Below, one piece after another: positions 57,166 through 64,000 of a stretch of 64,000 nucleotides of DNA (positions within the stretch are counted from its first letter, which is position 1; each line of letters opens with the position of its first letter). The DNA comes from Prostheceraeus crozeri (lineage: Eukaryota; Platyhelminthes; Polycladida; Euryleptidae). The stretch lies in NCBI GenBank assembly GCA_907163375.1, contig CAJQUW010005729.1, positions 62,001 through 126,000 on the forward strand, written 5' to 3'. Under the pieces are notes generated by a model. The model was not told the origin of the DNA, did no database searches, and worked only from the letters and a program-made list of their open reading frames with translations. The translations under genes and the position numbers were made by a program.

Positions 57166-57843
57166 CTTATTTTATCAATTTCTTTGATAAGCGCCCTTTT
57201 TCCATCTGATCATTTTACAATGTAATTTTCCAAGAAGAATAAATATACCTATTCCTTAAACAAACAATCTTATTTTAAGACCATGATGACCAAATACACA
57301 ACTTATATACTATATAGCCTAATTTATAAAACCAAGTCAATGCGAGCAGCAAAAAGTCGCTATACTTACATGTAGTCACATTGTTATGATGGTGCTTGCA
57401 AAAGAATGATTTTTTTCGTGGTTGAGGTGCGGGTTCTATTCGAGGGAGGGTTGTTTTGAGAAAATACGGTATTTCAGATGAAGCGGGATCCCTGATGGAC
57501 TTTCGCTTTACGGGCTCTAGGACGAAAGTAATGAATTTGAACAGCCTGAACTCAATGCAATTTGCATGTGTAGCTCACTTGGAAAACAGAAAAGTAATGA
57601 CGATTGAAGACCGACTTTCATCACGAAGGAAGCCCATGTGACCTGCGAGTGTCTAGCTCAATGCACAGTAATCAAACTATTGCTTTCTTTGCAATTGTTC
57701 ATGATACTACTATACTTAGTCACTGTTTAAGGAAAGCATGTTGACTACTATGCTTTATATGATAGTTCAAGGATAGCTTCTACAGAGGCTTCATAACTTT
57801 TTGTAACTAAAATTCACATGTGAAAAAAAATAATAACTCGCTA

Positions 57844-58380
57844 TTACAAACAATTCTTGAAATTACATGACCAGGTATATTGTATGACGTAAATTAAATT
57901 GTTAGATAAACAGTTCATGTTAATTCTTATTTTAAACTCTTTGGTTATGTTTCTTTCTTTATATGTAAATTTTATACCTTCAATTATATAATCGCAGCAC
58001 GAACACCTTGCGTCGCCACATTTTTTCACTCCAGTAATTGTTTTTCGATTGTTTTTCCGAATTATTTGCAGGAGTGCTGGTGGTTGTCTATAGGTTGGTC
58101 TTAATCGATAGTTAGAAAATGTTTTTGTTAAAATCAAGGTGATATTATGGTCTTCTTTATTTACCTTTGAAATAGCATCATCTATCAATTTTTCTGGATA
58201 TCCAAGTTGACTTAATCTTACTTTCATTTCGCTATGACGAACTTTTCGGATCTCGATATCAGATACAATTCGACTTATGCGTCTTGCGAGGACATAAGAA
58301 ATGCTTCGGATGATATGTTTGGGGTGGGCAGAATCAAATGATACATAATTAAATACATCAGTTGGCTTGTAGTAAATCAC
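57844..58380 (-). pseudogene. Penelope-like element, C-terminal region
   Basis: A 178-codon frame on the minus strand starting at YYKPTDVFNYVSFDSAHPKH, the block that in Penelope-like elements closes the reverse transcriptase region. It continues with SYVLARRISRIVSD, a helical linker with LGYPEKLIDDAI, TYRQPPALLQIIRKNNR, the cysteine group CGDARCSCC, and NCLSNNLIYVIQY, where the GIY-YIG nuclease domain begins. The nuclease itself is cut off by a frameshift and stop. Upstream RT motifs are missing. Such elements retrotranspose using the GIY-YIG nuclease instead of an apurinic-type one. An adjoining 65-codon minus-strand ORF (58415-58612) may be a decayed continuation upstream. Confidence 0.75.
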
Positions 58381-58406
58381 TTTTTGGTTAATATCAATGC
58401 AATCTC

Positions 58407-58598
58407 AGCGAGCGTTACCATATTAAATGATCTCTGTACACAAGTGTAGAGATAGTATGAACTTGATATTTTATATACCTATTAGGTCGATGTCGTAATA
58501 CGTCAAACTGTATCTTCAGAATATTCAAAAAGGATATCATATCATAGAGAATGTTGGTTTTCGATCGAGTTTTGCTATCAAATGTAGCGAGCGTTACC
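58407..58598. repeat. Direct repeat AGCGAGCGTTACC, 179 bp apart
   Basis: AGCGAGCGTTACC occurs at 58407-58419 and 58586-58598. The segment between separates the Penelope-like frame from its expected upstream part. This could be the target duplication of a small insertion or part of the element's own terminal repeat. Confidence 0.5.
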
Positions 58599-58631
58599 GT
58601 GGTTTGGCCCATATATCTTGTTCAGGGTAGC

Positions 58632-58700
58632 CATAAAAGTAGATAATAGTACACTCTATGGTATTTCTATGGACTTTCTACGGTATTGTTAATTTCTCTG
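58632..58700. mobile_element. M3 mini-element of 69 bp
   Basis: CATAAAAGTAGATAATAGTA at the left and TATTGTTAATTTCTCTG at the right, flanked by AGGGTAGC (58624-58631) and AGGGTAGA (58701-58708), 7 of 8 identical. Same type as 43661-43707, with about 22 bp more in the middle. Between 58709 and 59447 no gene is visible. Confidence 0.8.
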
Positions 58701-59447
58701 AGGGTAGACATAGAATCATTTGCTTTTCGGTGTCACTGAAATATCACATTCAGCAATTTGAGTAATTTCAACGATTAAAATGCAATTCTATAGCAGACAG
58801 CAGTTGGTGGTTGGCTTACGATATTCAACATAAGCAAACAGACTTTTGTAAAATGCACTCTATTTGCAATTACAAATGACATTCAGAGAATTGTAGACCT
58901 AATTATTCACATTTACAAATTAATCAATATTTTTTCAATTACTTGTTAACTCAAGCTTTGATTCTAATGCAATTCTGAACATCTTTTATGCGTTTGAAGC
59001 TATTAAACTATTATCTTAAACTTTTCTATAGCACTTTGATCTCATTGAGCATTCTAACATATGTATGTATAGCTATCAGATTTTAACCACACCAAGTTTT
59101 TCAATTCATATAAGGACAGAAGTTAATATTTTTGCTTTGTTTATCACACTTATTAATCCTTCGAACTTTGAATCTAAAAACAAATTGAAAAATGATTAAC
59201 AAAAGCAATTCATAGTCAAAGAATGGCTAGGATATTGTCATCAAGATTTTCCACAATTAGTTCTTGAAGAAAATGAATATTTTCTTAAAAAATTTTTGAA
59301 GTTAAAAATTACTGTCCTCGAGTCGACTCGTCAGCAAAATGACAAGGCAAAAGCAGTTGTTCAAGTGGTGCAAATCAATTTACGATGCCAATTGAATGAT
59401 AAAAAATAAAGTATTACAATCACAGCACACGTGAATGCGTGAGGGAT

Positions 59448-59640
59448 GGAGAGAGAGAGAGAGAGGACAGAGAGAGACGGGGGAGAGAGATGAGAAGAGG
59501 AAGCTTGTTCCCCTGTGCTTCGCGCACTGTGGCTCCGATCAAGAACAAACAATTCGAGGAGACTCCGGAGTTTCGAGAGACCTCCTCCGTCCTCGAAAAT
59601 TTTATTTGTGTGAGAGAGATAGAGAGAGGAATATAATACG
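59448..59640. repeat. GA-rich tract
   Basis: Purine-rich strand with runs of GAGA and a longer region with gagagag units up to GAGAGAGATAGAGAGAGG. ORFs here on both strands are low in complexity and not believed. The rest of 59641-60489 shows no gene. Confidence 0.7.
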
Positions 59641-60489
59641 AATAATACGAGAATAATTTGTCATACGCCCAACAACAGCTACTCGCCGTAGTACAGAATG
59701 TACTCAAAATACCGTCGCCTTGCTGTAGACGGAAAAATCCGCATGAGTTCATATTCAATTATCATGCATGGAATCCTTTGACAAATATTTGACTCTCATT
59801 TTCCATTCGAATAATAGAGCCATTCAAATACATCCGATGACGTGATAAATACAAGAATGTTATTTTCATTCGATAAATTCAATGATCGGTGTTTTGTCTG
59901 TGATGAACAGGTGAAATGATTGATAATTGATTAAATACGTCTGTCCATTCTACGTCTGTCTCCTTGGCAAACAGATTTCAATGGTTCCGGGTAGGTTCTA
60001 ATTATCTCTCGTGATTACATTCTACAGAAACCTATTTTGCAAAGTGTCAGATCAATGTTTTTTATTCAGCATCGGCAAACATCAAACATTTTTCTTCTGT
60101 GATGTGAAATTACTAGATCAATAGAATCAATGAAAACCAAATTATTTTGTTTCCGTTCCTGGCAGTGAACGACCTTCGTTGCAAAATTCATTTGGCTTAC
60201 CTTCAAGTGGAGAAATCAATCAGTTGTATCGATGTCTGTCATGATATATCCAATTATCGTGGACATTCAACAACGTAATGAAAGATATTTTCCCTTCTTC
60301 ATATAAATTGCAAATTCAATTCCTCTGTCTGCCTCATAGTCGATGTTTTGTAATTGTCTGCTCAAAGATCAAGCTAAAAAGTGTTGTGAAGTTAACACTT
60401 TCACTGTCGGGGCAAAATCCTGAGTCGCGCCAAAGGGAGGTACTGCATCATATCAATTGAAAATACCCCCAAATGAAGTATTTGGACCA

Positions 60490-60992
60490 CAGAATTAGAA
60501 TTAGATTGTTTAAGCGCATCACTTTGCAAGAAGTGCAAGCAGATTCAAAACGATGGCACATGCAGGAACTTTTTGCAGAAATTTTCAATGCCTTACGGAG
60601 ATAGAAAAAATAGTCGTGCTCCGCTTGCGGATTGCTGTTAATTCCTTAAAGATGATAGGATCGCCACGATTCCATCAGATTCGAGGAATTCAGATTATTG
60701 CGCTAAAGTTCTCTCGATAATGTTGGTCCTTCCGATCATTATAAAAAAACATTGCAGGCGAACGAAGAAAACGTTCACAAAATTTCCTGTGGAACTTGAC
60801 ATCGACTGTGTCTCTTTGATATGTGATCCGGTTGACCTCGCACAATTTGGCGTGTTTAATGTTGAACTGGATGCTTATTGTTCGATTGTGATGGCATTAT
60901 GTCAGCAAATTGTGCCATTTCATAGGCATTACATGCTCCAATGCTTCGTTTCTAGTCAAACAGAATAAGAGATGACCTATCTAAGCTCTGTG
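60490..60992 (-). mobile_element. M1 MITE, 503 bp, perfect TSD
   Basis: Flanked by ATTTGGAC at 60482-60489 and 60993-61000. Ends CACAGAATTAGAATTAG and AGCTCTGTG. Collinear with the reverse complement of 53732-54251. From 61001 to 61990 nothing is recognised; the 69-codon ORF at 61478 lacks support. Confidence 0.9.
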
Positions 60993-61974
60993 ATTTGGAC
61001 TAACTAATGACGAAATCGAATTGTTTGTTAAAATGATAAGGGTGGGAGTTAAGTTCACATTGGATATGGAAGTGAGCCACTCTTCATTGCCAATAACGAG
61101 TCGACTCGATTTGATTAATCACGTCTAATTTCTGATTAATTCTATCTGTATGGAAATTGAAGGATTTAATATTGTGCTTCGAGCATCATTATCAATTACC
61201 AACTTTCTTCAAGCGCTTTCCAAGGCCACGGTAGTCAGAATCAACCGGTCATCACATCAAATTGCTTCCGATATTAACTCATTGGTGAAAGATTTATCTA
61301 CAGGTGTTGTCGCTGCATTCTAACGTCACCAATATAACAGATATATTCCGCATGCCAATTCCAACATATTGCATATACTTTCCATATGGGGAGCCCAACT
61401 TGCTGATCTTGCAAGCAGAATAAAAAATCCGTTTTTAATCCGGAAGACTTTTTCGACCATCATCGGAATGGCATGACTTGCAGACACTGTGTGACATCAA
61501 TTCATGTTCAGTTTTCGAAGGACATGCTGGACTGAGGCACGGCGAAATTCACTTTACAATGTGGACCAACAGCCTATCAGCATCAAAATGTTTGGAGTTT
61601 AACTTGGAAGAGACGTGGAGACTTTGGGAGGAATATAACAGGAAAATACGAACTTTCTCGCGCTCGGTTACAAGACATTACTGCTGAAGGTTGATCTAGA
61701 CATCACCAAATTGATGCTGTGTGATCATCTGCACCAGAAAGACTTCGCCATGATTATTATCGTTTGAGTGAAGAATTGGAAGTAGTCTTGCTTCTCCGTT
61801 CAGTCGCTGTTCTTTTCATCTGCTTTCTTGGATTTTGAGATCCTCTGCTTTGCATGTAAATAACACTTTCATCCTCAAATGCAATCATTGCAATGTTGAC
61901 AATGGCTATAAGGATGTGTTATTGTCTTCAAAATGAGACCTTACTTGTTAATTTCTGTTGGATAATTGGAAAGT

Positions 61975-62022
61975 TGAGCTACTTTAAAATTTAGTCACTT
62001 TTTTATGCCACACCCTGTACAT
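61975..62022 (-). repeat. mariner-type terminal repeat, solo
   Basis: On the minus strand TACAGGGTGTGGCATAAAAA, starting at TA, resembles the mariner end at 50481 (TACAGGGTGTGTCAAAGAAA). No partner end or transposase is nearby. Confidence 0.4.
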
Positions 62023-62247
62023 GCATGTCAATAATCGACAATGTGTTCCACCTGTATCACTCAGTTTAATTCGCACAAATTTGATGCATCATAATTCTGA
62101 TGATTCTAGTCGGCAACGTGCAGCTTTTAAACAAGGTTGTCTGTAACTGACGTGCTTAATCGTGCAAATGAGAAAGTCGCACGACTTAAATTGAATGTAA
62201 TCTGCCAACATGCGTGAAAATGTTTGATCTATTTAATCAAAAGATCA

Positions 62248-62330
62248 GTAATGATAAAATGATATCATTTTATTCTGAGGAAAAACGATATCATTTTATT
62301 TTTGAAAAATGACTTAAAATGATATCATCA
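62248..62330. repeat. ATGATATCAT palindrome cluster 1
   Basis: AAAATGATATCATTTT, a perfect 16-bp palindrome, is followed within 80 bp by ACGATATCATTTTA and AAAATGATATCATC. A second cluster with variants lies at 62925-63012. No gene is visible in 62331-62924. Confidence 0.65.
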
Positions 62331-62924
62331 AAAATTTTTGTTCCGTAATATTTTCTAATCATAGATTCTTTGCATTTTGCATTGAAGCATTTTGTATTGT
62401 CTTTCGTTTGGTCTACCCATGTCCTTCCCCACTGGTTGATTCATGTAGCGAAAAGCAACAGGCTATTGTCTGTCAGTCTGTCTATCACGCATTGTCAAAC
62501 AACTCATTTATAACACTGTCTTGATGTTTTTGAAGTCTTGACTGTAATCTCAATATCTTTAGCCTTTTTTCGTACTTAAGATGCTGTTGGCCTAACCAAC
62601 TGCATATTGTAGGCGTATTTGTAATTCGAGTGTATAAAGCTTAAATCAAAACTTGTGATGTCTAATGTATAGGCCATAGGCTCTACCTAAATTTTGATAT
62701 GTGAGAAGCTTTGTATGACTAAACTGCTTTCTTCGGCCTGCCATTATTTGGAATATATCGATGCTGCATGCAATCTAATTTCAATTTCATTGCTAAGAGC
62801 TGTAAAAGTAGCATGGCAGCAGTGTAAATCGAAAAATTCGCATGACTAGATCTACGTGTATTTACGGTGCAGGCCTACGTATATTTCACTAAAAATGGTA
62901 AATTTTCATTATAAAGAGAAGTGA

Positions 62925-63012
62925 TATAAAATGACATCATTTTACATCATTTTATAAAATTCGTAGAATGATATCATTTTATATCACTTTAAAAATAAAA
63001 TGATGTCATTGG
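62925..63012. repeat. ATGATATCAT palindrome cluster 2
   Basis: AAAATGACATCATTTT, then CATCATTTTATAAAAT, GAATGATATCATTTTA and AAAATGATGTCATT in under 90 bp. The sites are palindromes or near-palindromes, and TATATCACTT mirrors AAGTGATATA around the cluster. From 63013 to the window end I see no gene. Confidence 0.65.
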
Positions 63013-64000
63013 CAATCATAGATTTAATCTAATTAATGTGGTGGATCAATTTTCCCTTACTAAGTTTGCATGATGGAAAGAGGTCTAAGAATTGAATTAA
63101 GATTCTAACGTCCAAGGACATTCATCAAACAAAATGAATTGCGTATGGCAACATGTGCACACAGATTCAGCAATTCAATCTCGTTAATCAATTTTCACGC
63201 AGTTGTCTGTCGGTTCAGTCGTCTGAATTTGTCAATAACTTTATTCTAACTCAATTTTATCCATTTATATTCAGTGGCTTAGATTGTACATCTGGATTTG
63301 AAGCCACTAAACAGACCACACAATGAACATTTGGGTAAACTCGACTACTTCAGTAGCACACATAATTCAGAGATTCTTTAAATCGAAGAATTTTGCAGTT
63401 ATATGAGTTTGACAAGCTGGTCGCTATTTAATGTCAGCTACTAATGTCAGAATACCTCACGTTACTCACACCCGTGAAGTCATTGATTTTTTAGTTTATT
63501 GTTTGATAACGCAATTCGTTAATGACCATCAAAATGTGGTGCGAATCTGCAGTTTTGTGCATAATATCCTCAAATTCATTCCAATAAAAGAAGGAGAGGA
63601 CTGAATTATTTCAACAATGAAAGCAAATACACTTATTTGCATGTCGTTGATAAACGTCAATTATCAGGTTAAAATCGTTGTCATTGAAATGTAATAGACT
63701 ACAATTGAAAGAGTCTTGGCTAATATCTGATGCATGCATTTTTTCAAGGGACCAATCCTCCATGCCAGGGTTCAAGTAAGACTTCACAGCGTTGCTGTAG
63801 TGTCACTCAGTGACAGATCAAGTCTATTCTAAATCCAACGTGACTAACTTTGGCGAAATTTGATGATTTTGAAAAACTTGAAAAATGTGGGGGAGGAGGA
63901 ATAGAAGTACCGAAAATCGAAAACATGACAAAACTTTACAGAATACGAACAATGAATAAGTAAATTGAAGACACAGAAAGATGCATATACACTGCACACA

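Larger units (their letters stand above)
56042..57469 (+). mobile_element. pogo-like transposon with TA TSD, LINE inserted
   Basis: TA flanks both sides (56040-56041 and 57470-57471). Ends CCGCATTTTCTCGAATACAA and TTGTTTTGAGAAAATACGG are inverted. The subterminal motif AGGTGCGGGTTCTATTCGAG occurs near both ends in direct orientation. It carries the end of a pogo-type transposase (56145-56630) and a LINE 3' fragment (56690-57165), which has replaced or pushed aside part of the element. Confidence 0.8.

Noticed and set aside
59420-59758. ORFs of 65-112 codons on both strands
   Set aside because: They are produced by the GA-rich tract; composition is Arg/Glu/Gly on one strand and Ser/Leu on the other.
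1-64000. CRISPR array, bacterial operons or ribosome-binding sites
   Set aside because: No regularly spaced short repeats, and all coding evidence is of eukaryotic mobile elements and split genes.

Overview
This is an AT-rich, gene-poor, transposon-dense stretch of an animal genome, most likely an invertebrate. No complete multi-exon host gene is visible. The evidence for an animal is the repeat mix: CR1/L2-type non-LTR retrotransposons with an L1-like ORF1, a Penelope-like element with a GIY-YIG-type tail, Tc1, mariner and pogo transposases, TTAA-, hAT- and Harbinger-like non-autonomous elements, and tRNA-derived SINEs. The species cannot be named from sequence alone. TIRs like GGGCCTGTTTCATAA feel familiar from aquatic invertebrates, but that is an impression.

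Layout. 1-5.5 kb: fragments of an 8-bp-TSD MITE family (called M1 here), foldback hairpins and a MITE. 5.5-9.1 kb: a 3.6-kb long-TIR element (M3) with a perfect 8-bp target duplication. 9.2-18.9 kb: three related LINE copies head to tail (B, A, C). Copy A is nearly full length, with one frameshift in ORF1 and one stop in ORF2. Copy C is split by a 1.6-kb Harbinger-like element. 18.9-20.5 kb: a second M3 copy. 21.3 kb: a small secreted-peptide-like ORF on the minus strand. 22.5-25.6 kb: M1, a reverse-transcriptase fragment, M2 and hairpin repeats. 25.9-27.0 kb: a decayed intronless ORF of unknown family. 27.6-31.4 kb: a possible terminal exon, a LINE fragment and a 1-kb composite palindrome. 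32.4-38.5 kb: M4, a Tc1 transposase interrupted at TTAA, and M1 with M2 nested in it. 38.7-44 kb: a second Harbinger-like element with M4 nested in it, M2, a hAT-like element, a 47-bp mini-element and strong hairpins. 44.8-45.1 kb: a promoter-like block with a candidate first exon. 48-54.9 kb: M4 fragments, SINEs, a mariner remnant and unidentified coding remnants. 56-58.6 kb: a pogo-like element with a LINE tail inside it, then the Penelope-like remnant. 60.5 kb: another M1. 62-63 kb: clustered ATGATATCAT palindromes.

The best-supported results are nested insertions whose target duplications can be read directly. Three families whose ends begin CATAGA (M2, M3, M4) and one beginning CACAGA (M1) all make 8-bp duplications, as hAT and P superfamilies do. 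The most unusual signal is a set of near-perfect hairpins with unrelated arm sequences. Several share a GC-rich CGAGGC..GCC loop and GGGCA..TGCCC shoulders, and two copies of one repeat carry different hairpins at the same flank.

Family names M1 to M4 and LINE-A to LINE-E are labels made for this window.
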